Below, in pieces: positions 53,270-63,641 of a stretch of 64,000 nt of DNA (position 1 is the first letter of the stretch; each line of letters opens with the position of its first letter). This stretch comes from Polychytrium aggregatum. Its lineage: Eukaryota > Chytridiomycota > Chytridiomycetes > Polychytriales. The DNA is taken from the NCBI RefSeq assembly GCF_025602895.1, contig NW_026516229.1:372001-436000 (forward strand). Reading direction: 5' to 3'. The notes under the pieces were generated by a model, which had not been told where the DNA came from, did no database searches, and worked only from the letters and a program-made list of their open reading frames with translations. A program made the position numbers and the translations under genes.

Positions 53270-55379
53270 ATGGACAATGTGGCTGCTGCCGAGCAGCTCC
53301 TCTCGCCCCTGGAGCTGCTTGCCCCGCTTCCTCTGCCGTCGTTTGTGATGTTCACCGTGCTGGCGACGGCTCCGGTGACGCTGGCGCATGTCCTGCTCCC
53401 TTCGGCCCTGTGGCTCTACCTCGCCATGGTGGGCACGACCGCCGTTTTCCTGCGCAAATACTCCCGCAAGTCGGTCTCTCGTGTGGGCTGGTGGCTCTTC
53501 GTCTCGATTGTCTTTATCGCTGCTTTCTGGGCCCAGCGTATGTATTCGAGTCCGCGGCCCCCCCCCTCTGTATGCGGCTGCCTCGACGATGCTTCTCCCT
53601 ATCTCTCTCTCGCTGACATCCGTCTCATCCTTCCCTCATACGAACGGTTCCCAGCCAACCTCAAGGTCAAGCTCTATTCTCGTCAAACCCCCGGGCAGTT
53701 CCGGGTCAGTCCTCGAATCCCAACCAACTGTCAGGCTCCGGTCTTGCGCATCGAAACCCATCCCGACGTCAACATCACGGCGCTGCTCAATCTCCCCTCG
53801 ACAGCCTTCGCCGATGACGCTCTCCCAACCCCTGCGCTGAGCAGCAGTCTCGACGACGACGCCCAGTCCATCGACCCCCACGAGGTCCCCATCAGCTTGT
53901 CAGCCATCCCAGCGACTGGCTCGAGAGCGTCTCCCCCGGAGCCGATGCACAAGTTCATCTTGACCAAGGGCGAGCGCATCCAGCGCCATTTTCTGCATGA
54001 ATTTGAGTTCTTGCCTCTGAACTCAAGTCTCGAGCGCATCGATATTCGCTTCTCGCTCGAATGCAAGCGCATTCCGGTCAACATCAAGACCCCGTGGTTT
54101 TCGGTCCGGAATGAGGGCCAAGGTAAGACCGGGGCTGCCACTGTATCGAATCGATGACCGACACTGTTTGGAGGAGAGCGATCCTGCGTCGGTGTCGGCG
54201 TTGTCCAGCGATAGTGCCATGCGGCCGTTCGTCTTTGTGTAGTCCGCTCATCGATCCGTTTGCTGTCTGCACCAGCCCTCGGTATCCAGCGTTCCAGGAC
54301 CACCGGCAACGTGTATGCACCATTGACCATCTCAAGCCTCAAGCGACGGGTCCAGAAGCTCGGGATGCTTGGTATGTGCCCAGCGCCGGTGCTGAGCGGC
54401 TACATCGGCGTATCTTGAGGGCATCGGCGCCGGATGGCATCCAGCCTGTGGCCGTGCTGGTGCCTAGCACTCCTTTCGAAGTACTGCATCTGGGGCTCCG
54501 ATATCTCGCGCCGATGTGCTCCATTCTCGCAATTGCTTGTCATAGATCGTCTCCAACGTCCATTGACTTGTCCTGTCTGCTCCTTCGCTTTCAGTGCACC
54601 TCGCCCTGTTCTGGCCCCTGTGCACCTTCACCATCTCCGTCGGGCTCGTTTCGCTCAAAAAGAAGTACGGCACAACCCCCATGCAGGCCCTCCCGCTGAT
54701 GCTGACGATCTGGAACCCGTCTCAGGAGTCGCTGGAGCACCAGAAGCACCTCGAGTCCATGGAACTGGCTGCCGAGGAGGAGGAGCGCCTCTACAAACGG
54801 CTTGAGTTCCAGCAATGGAAGCTCAACCAACAGGCTTGGCAAAACCGGCAACTGGAGCGGCGCCTACTTGACCTTGAGAAGGAGCTGGACGAATTACAGG
54901 CCCACTCCAAGACTGGTTACGAAGAGGACAACGAAGCCGAGGACAGCGAGCGGCACCGGCCCCTCTCTGGCGTGGGCGTCTCTGCGGCGGCCAAGAAGCA
55001 GCGCCGCATCTCTTCTCGACCAACAAGCATCTCAACCGACTTTTCGGCGGCTGGAGTGGGCTCAACGGCGTATTCGATTATCCCGGGTCTCGACCGCCTG
55101 AGCATCCAGTGGCCGCGCGGCTATCCCTCGTTCTTGAAGATGCCACGCCGGTGGGGCGGAAGCCGCCGGAGGGCCAAGAGTCCAATCCAAACCGAAATCG
55201 AGATCGACGAGTTTTACCGCCGACATGTCGGGCCGTCGTCCGAGGACCAGCCGCCCGTGGACCGATCCGAGTCGCGAGCCTCTATATTCTCTGACCAAGA
55301 CGGGCCCCTGCGGCGTGAGTTCAGTTTTGACGAAGGAGACGATGCCCGCGGGCGACTGCGATTCCGTGGCGAACGTTAG
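53270..55379 (+). CDS. Multi-helix membrane protein with cytosolic coiled coil, unrecognised
   Basis: Exons 53270-53537, 53655-54122, 54276-54371 and 54595-55379 join in phase (538 residues). The N-terminus has two or three hydrophobic segments (FVMFTVLATAPVTLAHVLLP, ALWLYLAMVGTTAVFL, GWWLFVSIVFIAAFWA). A domain of about 200 residues with beta-like strands follows (NLKVKLYSRQTPGQF; FLPLNSSLERIDIRFSLECK; NVYAPLTISSLKRRVQKLG), and then another helix (HLALFWPLCTFTISVGLVSL). The tail of about 240 residues starts with a strongly charged coiled coil (LEHQKHLESMELAAEEEERL; QNRQLERRLLDLEKELDELQ) and ends disordered and acidic. The arrangement, a lumenal domain between helices plus a cytosolic coil, recalls seipin or TMEM231-like proteins, but I could not match either, so no function is assigned. 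Confidence 0.75.
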
Positions 55380-55863
55380 ACGCCGAGTCTTTGGTTGCTT
55401 GTCATGCAGCCGAGCGATTTCTCGGCACTTGCCCGTGCTTCTGCCAACCCTCACCTTCCATGTGTCCCGCCGTACTTTCCTGCTTGCCATCGTTTGCTGT
55501 ATTTCCTTTGGAAGATTGCTCTGTCTCTGCTGCATGTCTTTCTCTGAACCTCTGGCCTTCGTATCTGTGTTATTCTCCCCTTGTCGCCGCTGTCAGCGCT
55601 CACAATGAAACGGGGGGCGCCATAAATACATTCATGACCCTTCGTCAGCATATCGGTGCCTTGAGTCGACTGTCGGAGACATTGTGCACTCCAAACGTCT
55701 CCAGGTCGATGGCGACTACCAGCAATGCAATCGATATCGCGCTGTCTTATTTTCAGCGAACTGTATTGTTCCTTTGGGTCAAGTACGGTGCAAAAATCCC
55801 GCTCCGTCCACAACGAAAGCCATCGGTGGATGTGACTTGGCACGGCGTGCTGTCCCCAGCAGT
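55380..55863. other. Intergenic region between convergent genes
   Basis: T-rich 3' flank of the membrane protein gene and 3' flank of RSPH3. No gene is seen. Confidence 0.5.
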
Positions 55864-57533
55864 CTATTTTGCACCTCGCTGAGCTTTGATGCTCGAGTAA
55901 ATGATATCTGAGCAGCCCAAGCACACCAGAATCGATGTCAGCATGCGATCGAATAGGCTCAAGCCGCCGTGCACGAGCCGCGCCGTGCTTACCGTCCAGC
56001 AGTATTCTGGCCGTCCTCTGGCTCTCGATGGACTTTTCAACCTCGCCCGTGAGCCAGGGCAGGAACAGGCTTTCGACCTCCTTCTCGACAACGTCGTAAA
56101 AGTATCCGTTCGTCGCCAGCGAATCAAACACGGACGGCACCAGGTTCTGCAGGTACGACTGGGCAAATGCTCGAGCTGCGATTTTCTCGGCGGCCTCCTG
56201 CTTCTCCTTCAGGATACGCAGCTGCTCGACCATGCGTCGTTCCTTCTCCTCCGTGCGGCGACGCTCGGCATCCTCCAGCCGCTGTACTTCTGCATTCTCG
56301 GCATTTCGTCGCTCCTCAAACTCGAGCTGAGGGCGAGTGAGTTGAAGAGGGAAGTTGGAGCGGCGTAAATGCGGTCAGTGCTGCCTTGGCTGATCGCTGA
56401 TTCCAATGCTGCTGCTGGTACACTTTCCCTTTGGGGGCTATCTCACGCAGACACAAGCTCCGGAGTGCCCCCGCCCCTTCCTTTCCAGATCTGAGCCTCG
56501 GATTGTGTGAAGATGCGCTCCCAGCGAGCCACAGCGCCTCCTTCTCATCTCCTTCTCATCTCCTTCTCGCCGACGACTTACTTGGTGCTTTCGGAGGATA
56601 GCAAGCTCGTTTTCTTCCATGACCTCCATCATGGACTGCTCGAGGATTTTGCCAACGAGCACCTCCAGGATCGGCTGCACCTCATAGTCAAAGTCAAACA
56701 GCTCGCCGTCATAGACCTGCGTCGCGACATCGACGCCTGATTTTTGTGGGATGTAAAGCGGCGAGGGCGCACGGTCGAGAAAGGCATCGGTCTGGGTGGC
56801 GGCATAGGCCTCGGGAACCTTGTCGGTCAGCTCCTCGAGATAGAGGTCGGTTTGGACATCGATGTGCTTGCGGCCCTCGACGGGCTCGGGTGTTCGCAGA
56901 CGTCGCTGGGCCTCTGCGCGTCGCTTTGCTCGGAGCCGACGCTTGAGATCGGCAGCTCGTTGCAGTTCGACAGGATCCGGCTGGGCATTCTGGTGCGTTG
57001 AATTGCGTGGATGGCAGCGTTAGTCGTCGGTGTCGTGTCGGCTGATTCTTGCGAACATGGTACCGGCCCAGGGCGTGCTCGTCAGGCAGATATAGGCACT
57101 TACGGCTGGGAGAATTGGCGATGCATAAGTGTTTCCGCGGTGGATGCGGCGGTCATACATGATGTTGACGGGTCTAAATCGAGGGATCAACGATTTAGCG
57201 CCGGTATTCAGTGCCAGTATTCAGCGCCAGTATTCAGTGCCAGTATTCAGTGCCAGTATTCAGTGCCAGTATTCAGCACTAGACACCTCGCAGCAGCCCT
57301 CAAAACGGAATGCGTTCTGCTCCGTGGCTCTCAAGCGACGAGTCCTACATGCGCTTCTGCGTGTCGGTTGGATCCCGGTACTTCTTCCGGGGCACTTGGA
57401 TGGGCTTCGGCTCGCTCGCAAAGCTGTAGGTCTCGGGGCCCTGTTGTTTTGTCGAGTGCGGGTCGTACTCGCCCTCGAGCATCGTTTGGGCTCCGTGTCG
57501 GGGGAGCGGCGGATTTGTGGCCATGGTCGCCAT
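55864..57533 (-). CDS. RSPH3: Radial spoke head/stalk protein 3 (RSPH3/RSP3)
   Basis: Flagellar axoneme protein that anchors radial spokes to the doublets and binds PKA/AKAP partners. Exons 57349-57533, 57104-57173, 56582-56989, 55993-56326 and 55864-55907 join in phase (346 residues). Family blocks appear in order: YSFASEPKPIQVPRKKYRD; VNIMYDRRIHRGNTYASPIL; DPVELQRAADLKRRLRAKRR; EGRKHIDVQTDLYLEELTDK; GVDVATQ with an acidic run; VQPILEVLVGKILEQSMMEV; and FEERRNAENAEVQRLEDAER. After these come EKIAARAFAQSYLQNLVPSV and GYFYDVVEKEVESLFLPWL. The last exon is tiny (13 codons) and completes LLDDIIYSSI. The gene shows that the organism makes motile 9+2 flagella. Confidence 0.96.
57202..57279. repeat. 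13-bp minisatellite in RSPH3 intron 1
   Basis: Six tandem copies of cagtattcagtgc with single-base variants, wholly inside the first RSPH3 intron (57174-57348). Confidence 0.95.
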
Positions 57534-58508
57534 GATGCTCGCTGCGTTTGGACAGGCAAAGGCGAAAGACGGATTGCGCGCAAAAGATTATTTGCAAAGG
57601 CAGTGCCGAGTCGGCTCAAGGAGGCGTGATACCGAATGGTGCGAGGCCCGGCGACGTTCTGGGCAGAGTGCTGCAATCGCTCGGAAAGCCTAGTTGGATG
57701 AGCGAGTAGATAGATGAGGAGAGCGTGAGACGCGAGGGAATGGTGGGGGGCGGTTTGATTGAGCCGGCAGCGGACGCTGGCTTCCGAGTCGATGCAAGAG
57801 AGGTGGCTGTCGTCGGCCGTTTTGCAATCGAATTTCAGCTCGGTAGGTTGAGGCGCTCAGAAAATGAGCCTTGCGATGAGCAACGCTCGATTGTCGATCC
57901 TCTGAAACAAAGCCGGCCAGCGCCAACAATACCCTCCCCTCCCTCCCTTCTCCGACACTCCCCAACGAGCACCTTGGACTCAATAAACGAGTCAGAGTTG
58001 ATATTGTTGCGACGAGAGCAATCCGACGTCAGCCCAATCACAGCAACCCGCTGCCGAGTCGGGATGGGAATGCACCTGGGCGAATAGGGCCGCGTGATTG
58101 ACCGGGAGATGCTCCTCGAGCGACTGTGTATTCAGGGAAAACGGGACACATCATTGTTGTCGAACATGTAGCTTCGAAAGTCTGCATTCATGGAGGTCGT
58201 TTGCAGTAAACTTGATCACCTTCCCAGTCAAGACCAACAGATCCTTGTTCCCACGCTGGTGCCCATTGGCCAGCACGAGTCTGGACAACAAGGGCACTTG
58301 ACAGACAACTGCAAGACCGAGCAAGGGCTGGCGAGAGACAACTGCAAGCCGGATTCGGTGGAGCATGGACTGGCTGATACAGCACTGCGCTGCTGGGCAG
58401 CAGCTGGAGGCAGAGGACCATCCCGGCGCTGGCCGTTTCCTCTTCGCAAACGTTTTTGCCTGAGCCCCTGCTCTTCTTTCCACGCAGCAGATTCAGCAAC
58501 CGATCTGG
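57534..58508. promoter_or_regulatory. Upstream region between RSPH3 and homeodomain gene
   Basis: 975 bp between divergent starts. One plus-strand frame (58190-58597) and its antisense shadows have no family content. No TATA box or known flagellar-gene operator (such as an RFX X-box) was recognised by eye. Confidence 0.4.
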
Positions 58509-59577
58509 ATGGGCAACTGCGAAAGGTCCGAGCAACGTCAAGTGCATCCTGTCGGCCCGATGTTCTCCGGAAGCGACCCGGCCCTCCAAGAGGCTGAGGA
58601 TGGCTCCTGGTTCGACTTCGATTCATTGTATTCCAGGGCCCTCCAGCTCCGCTCCAAGCTCCTGGGGGCCGTCGCTCACGAGGAGGTTGTGACGGTAGTT
58701 CAGGAACTCAACCGGCTCTTGGAGTCACTGCAGGCTGCTTCGGGTCCGAAATGCGATCCCAAACACAGCTCTACAACCTTCTATCAGATCTATCAGGCGC
58801 TCAGCGATGTGGCTGATCTACTGGCGGCCGAGGCAGCCTTCGAGCAGCGCTGTAGCCAGCCTTCGCAGAGTCCAGGAAGAGCACCCCGGCACCAGCCAGC
58901 GGCCATTGAGGTTCTCATGGCCTGGCTGCAGGAACACAGAGCCAATATCTATCCCTCAGCTGAGGATAAGCGAATGCTGCAGGAGCAGACAAACCTATCT
59001 ACTCTCCAGTTGGACCAGTAAGATCATGTGGCAACACACTGCGTTCCTGCCCGCAATCGACAATGACAGAGCCTGTTGTTCGCCGTGAGTGCGTAAGGAA
59101 AGGTTAGTATTGTGCCTGTACCACACTCCTGGCTTGCTGACGCAACCTGTCCTTTTGAATCCAGATGGTTCATCAATGCGCGACGGCGGTACTATGATCC
59201 CAGTGCCAGAGGCGAAGGAGAGATCAGCAAGGAGAGCATTCAAATCCTTTCGGCCTGGCTTGCCAACAACACCAAACGACCCTACCCCAGCGAGCTTCAG
59301 TGCAATGCCCTCGCCCACCAGGCCGACATGAGCACCAGTCTGGTCAAAAAGTATGCATTCTGTATTCATTTGCCAGAGAGCGGAGTTGCAGTGCTTGCCT
59401 TCATCCGCTAAGAGCCGTTTCCGAGACTGTGTTGCTCACTCGATGGTGATTGCATTCGGCATTGTGGCTGAATTCCTCCCGCTCAGATGGCTCAAGGTTC
59501 TGCGAAGATTTAAATGGGTCGCTGAGGATCCCGTGGCCGGAGCTGCAGAGGCGAGCACCGACCAATGCTTGTCGTGA
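58509..59577 (+). CDS. Homeodomain protein with TALE-like HD and a second, degenerate HD
   Basis: Exons 58509-59017, 59165-59350 and 59487-59577 join in phase (261 residues). Residues 1-130 are helical and unassigned. The first homeodomain (about 133-180) is TALE-like: VLMAWLQEHRANIYPSAEDK, then LSTLQLDQWFINARRRYYD with the DNA-contacting Asn at N174; the splice falls in the Q codon just before WFINARRR. A second homeodomain-like unit follows at once (about 190-242): ESIQILSAWLANNTKRPYPS, LAHQADMSTSLVKK and the recognition helix WLKVLRRFKW, where the usual Asn is Val236 and Phe is Leu. ATG 58509 is chosen as the first Met in the frame near the acidic N-terminus. It could be a developmental or mating-type regulator, which is inference. 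Confidence 0.75.
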
Positions 59578-59906
59578 CCGGAAAGCAGTCCAATGCCTTC
59601 ACTCGGAGATTGCCGAGGTGATCAGTTTTATGGTAAATGGCCATGTCGGAGGCAGGCCATCGCGGACTATGCTCATGAATGAAGCTGGAAGAGTGCCCGA
59701 ATATAGTAGAATCCCGTGGAATGCGACCCAAGTACGGTTATTGGATCCACATGATGTATTCAAATCATTTCGGCAGAGAAATGCCAGTTGGATCGAATTG
59801 TCTAGCTCCGCTCCGCGGCACTGGAGCGAGAAAGGAATGCGCCTGTACAGATTCCGACCGATTTCCACAAAGTCCAGTAGCCAAACGATCCGCAACCATG
59901 CGTGCA
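59578..59906. other. Short intergenic region between convergent genes
   Basis: 3' flanks of the homeodomain gene and the DDHD phospholipase. It is lower in GC than its surroundings. No gene is seen. Confidence 0.5.
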
Positions 59907-62820
59907 TCAGAGGCGGCTGCGCAGACTGGGACTGGGCAAGCGATCCTCAGAGGGAAACGAATGACCAAGCATTTCTCGGATTATATGGAACATAATATCT
60001 CTGTTGCTCCTACGAGATGGACCGAGGATTAGCACTTGCACGGCCCGCCAGGCCCAGTTGCAGCTCAACATGCATTAGAAACAACAAGGAGCGGCCGCAT
60101 CAATGGGAGGGCGCCGTGCGGCCAGAGACTCACCAGTATGAAAAATGTGCCTTGAGCCCCAGAAAGTACTGATGGATGACGTTGTCGATGATTGTCTCCT
60201 GCACGAAGTAATCGATCCGCTCCTCGATGTGCGGCTGAGTCGGTGCGTTGTCGTCATCTGGGTAACCTTCACTTGTGGATGACGATGTTTCGGTGTTAGT
60301 CTCGCTTGCTGCCCAAACACGGCTGCGAGATGGATGCTGGGAAAGTCGAGGCTGCGTAAGTTTGTTGGCAGCACGTTCCATTTCTTCGGCGGCTGCATCG
60401 AGCTCGGCGCTGTAGGCTGCCATAGCAGCCTCGGCGGCCTTCTCGGCCCGCTGTTGCTGATCAGGGATGTTTGTGGACTTGGCCCGCTTGCGTTTGCCGG
60501 CTTTCGGTCGGTCCGTGGACTCTGGGCCCTGGCTCGATTCGGATTTGAAGATGTTATTGCTTTCACCAGTCGTTGCATCGTCCGAGTCCGGGGCAGCGCT
60601 GGCTTCGTCTGTAAGGGGGCTGTAGAGTCTTGAGAGAAAATTGGTTTGAAGCATACCAGCGAGCGTATCCACAAGGCTCGCCGAAGTTGACGGGTCGTCC
60701 AAGCCTGCGGTATCGTTCCCTGGTAAACTCAGTCCGGGAAGATCGGCCGCTGGAGGGATACCGTCGCCTTTAGCAGATAGACTGGGCGTTGGATCTGTCG
60801 AGAGTGCCTGGTCCTGTGCGAGCCGTCGCAGCTTTCGAGGCGGAGGGGCTTCCGGACCCACCGAACGCTGAAAGCAGCATCAAAAATCAATCAGCAAGCG
60901 GACTATCACCGTAGACGGATGAGCACATAGAGCCATCGTAATGTGATCGCTGGCGCTGGAAAGTCACCGACTTGTGGGCTCATGATTTCGCCGGATGCCA
61001 AGAGAAGCGGAACGCTGCCTTCGGAACAATCAACTGGGCAGGAGCGGACACGTACCATAAAGCCTGGTGTCTTCTCGTGAGCACCTGAAGAGCCATGCGC
61101 TGGATGACTGACGTTGATCTCACTTTCAAATTCCAAAGAATCACCATGGGGCTGGTCGCCATCGGCAATGCGGCGCCTCTTGCCATTGGTGTTGGCGTTG
61201 GTGTTGTCCGAGATTCCAGGAGCGCCAAAAAACATTTTCTTGAACTCTGCAAATGTAGCGAAAGGGAGTACCTGTGGGAACATCTGCGAGAACTGAGGCA
61301 GGTCCGACAGATTCGGGATTGGCGGAAACGGCGGCAGCTGGGCCAGATTCGGCATGGTGGGCATGGCGGGCATGGCGGGCATGGTGGGCATGGTGGGCAT
61401 GGTGGGCATGGTGGGCATGTTGAATAGCCCTGTGAAATACGTGCTCAGTAACTCGCGATAGTACTGCAGATAGTAGCTGCGTTGGTTCTGAGCAGAGGCG
61501 GATGGGCGACGGAGGAGCACCGGCGAGATCGATGCATACGAGGGCGAAACTAACGGCTCGATTCTGTAAGCCTGCGATGAAGGAGGAGTACATGACGGAT
61601 ATCAAGTCAGAGCTGGCAAGAGGACCAGGCGCCCCTCGGCTACAAAACCGAGACAGACGGGGCATATTGCATATTGCATACTGCGGATGCGGATGCGATG
61701 CGGCCTACAAGCGGATCGTAGAGATTGAAGATGTTCTGGTACTGGCACCACTTGGGCGGGCGATAATCGTGGAAACTCTGGCCCCGCATGATCAACACAG
61801 CCGCTACAGGCGAGCCGATTGCAAACAGGAAGTTGGGGCGGAAGCGCAAGCGGGGGTACTTGATGTCGTAGTGAGTCTTGGACAGCCTCCGTGATGAGGC
61901 AGTGGGCTGCTGGCCCGAGAGGGGCGACCCAGAGCCGGGCGATCGAGAACCCTGGCTGGCCGATGGCTGCAAGGGCAAAGACTCGTCCTCGTACTGGTGC
62001 TGGTTCGAAATGATGTCGTAAGCGATGACACCGCCGAGAGAGTGCGCAAAGATACCAACTCTGCCGGAAAACCCGGGCGTCCTCTGAAGAAAGGCATCGT
62101 ATTCCTTGTTGAGCAGATCGGTGACGATGGCCAAGATGGTCTCGCCGTGGAAGCAGGTGAAGTAGTAAAGCACATCGGCAAGGATGTCGTTGCAGACGCC
62201 GCGCAGGACCGAGCAGGTCGGCAGTGTCACGGATTGGATGCGACTGTCAACGACGATACCGGTTAGGACTCGATCAAGCATGGCGAAAACACCGGCGGTT
62301 TGAGCTCGGCAGATCAGACAGTCTCACCGATCGACAGACTCGAGTTGATGGAGCTTGGAGTGCCACTCTGGAGCAAAGATGGGGTGGGATAGAATCAGCG
62401 TACCGCTCCAGTGCAGCCGACGGACCCGCAACCATTATGCAACCGCCGAGCTGATCAGAGCCATGGTGCTAGTGGTGGATGTTCGATCGCAGCGCATATG
62501 GAGTACGCAGCGCTCTGATGCAAGCCTTCTGAGATGAACGGCGACGAGAACTCACCGATGGGCACAAACTCGACATCCTCGCTGGTCGAAAACTCCTCGG
62601 TCAAGACCTCTTGGCAGGACTTTCGGAGATCGCCCACTGGCGATGGAGATGATGATATGTGAGCGCTTGGGCCCGCGAGGGTGGCGAGCAAACGCAGGCT
62701 ATTATGAACCAAGCGCACGCAAGACTGCGGCCGGAAGCACATACGATTCTGCTCAAACTTTCCATATCCCTCGAGCTGGTGCCCCATTCCGTGAATGACA
62801 AAGATGACATGCGATACCAT
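59907..62820 (-). CDS. DDHD-domain phospholipase A1 (PA-PLA1-like)
   Basis: Intracellular phospholipase/lipase family of DDHD1/DDHD2 and yeast YOR022C. Seven exons join in phase: 62745-62820, 62556-62636, 62328-62367, 61709-62243, 61056-61571, 60134-60867 and 59907-60009 (694 residues). It opens with VSHVIFVIHGMGHQLEGYGK, then EWHSKLHQLES and VTLPTCSVLRGVCNDILADV. The lipase nucleophile motif is FAHSLGGVIAYDII (Ser; the first Gly of GxSxG is Ala). The DDHD domain follows: FLFAIGSPVAAVLIMRG, NIFNLYDPLAYRIEPLVSPS, then a long insertion, then RIDYFVQE, LKAHFSYWSNRDIMFHIIRE. The insertion holds a Met-Pro-Thr/Ala repeat and a nuclear-signal-like AGKRKRAK. The last exon was found because the frame otherwise stops at a perfect GTGAGT donor. 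The N-terminus is short compared with animal DDHD proteins. Confidence 0.9.
61351..61422. repeat. Coding 9-bp repeat (Met-Pro-Thr/Ala) in the DDHD phospholipase
   Basis: Eight tandem 9-bp units, plus-strand consensus ggcatggtg, in frame in exon 5. They code Met-Pro-Thr or Met-Pro-Ala triplets right after TYFTGLFN. Units differ by one base, so the array looks recent and able to slip. Confidence 0.95.
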
Positions 62821-63171
62821 GGCGGCAGTTGAGAGCAGCGATGGCGTGAGGGAGCTGGGCTTGCGATGCGAATTTCAGCGCGAGGAAGGAGGGGCGGAGA
62901 GCGGGAATCGGGAGGGTGGATGCCGGTGACTGCGAAAGTGGACGAGATCGGAAAATGCCAATGCAGACAGATGGTGACGATGCCGAGTCTCAACGGACCC
63001 AAACCGGTTTGTTCCGCCCTGCAAGAGGAGCCCCGGTGGGGAAGACGCAAGGCCGGCGCTTGGCCAAGGCACAGCGAAGAGCTTCTCGGAGCCTGGGCAG
63101 CAGACAAGGCTGCGGGCCTTTCACATGCGGCTGGGGCAGTCGGGCATGAAAGCAGGAACATGCTGTGCAAC

Positions 63172-63248
63172 GGTCGATGGTCGATGGTCGATGGTCGATG
63201 GTCGATGGTCGATGGTCGATGGTCGATGGTCGATGGTCGATGGTCGAT
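63172..63248. repeat. 7-bp minisatellite, 11 copies of ggtcgat
   Basis: A perfect tandem array in the intergenic region upstream of the Snf1-like kinase gene. With no spacers between units it is a simple minisatellite, not a CRISPR. Confidence 0.97.
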
Positions 63249-63347
63249 AAGCCAGGGTCATTCCTGCATTTCTAGGTCGATTGGCAAGACCCAAGCAACC
63301 TCCACCCGTCCATCTGCCAACCGATCCCAGAGAACTTCATTCCGCCG

Positions 63348-63412
63348 CGTTCGAGCTTGCCGTTCGAGCTTGCCGTTCGAGTTTGCCATTCGAGCTTGCC
63401 GCTCGAGTTTGC
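63348..63412. repeat. 13-bp minisatellite, five copies
   Basis: Tandem units of cgttcgagcttgc with one or two substitutions in the last three copies; intergenic. Confidence 0.93.
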
Positions 63413-63641
63413 GTATGAGGTGCGTCTGCGATGGCACTGCGGCTTTTCGCCTATTCGCAGGCAGCAATGTTCCAGCTCGCCGCCCCGGCAATCAATCAAT
63501 CACGGCCTCCCATTTTGCTCGAACGCCCAGATGCCCCAGCGGAAACCCCCAAGGCATCAATGTGCTGGTCTGAACCCAAAGCGAGCTCGCCGCTCCCCCT
63601 GGCCAGCGCACCCTGCCTCCTGCAAAGAATCCCGACGACAC

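Larger units (their letters stand above)
62821..63641. promoter_or_regulatory. Upstream region of DDHD and Snf1-like genes with two minisatellites
   Basis: 821 bp between divergent starts. It contains 11 perfect copies of a 7-bp unit (ggtcgat) at 63172-63248 and five copies of a 13-bp unit (cgttcgagcttgc) at 63348-63412. No gene is seen. Confidence 0.55.

Noticed and set aside
53270-55379. Assignment as seipin or TMEM231
   Set aside because: The helix-domain-helix layout fits loosely, but the diagnostic seipin strands and the TMEM231 motifs could not be found.
63172-63412. Possible CRISPR array upstream of the Snf1-like gene
   Set aside because: Both arrays lack spacers and are simple minisatellites in a eukaryotic intergenic region.
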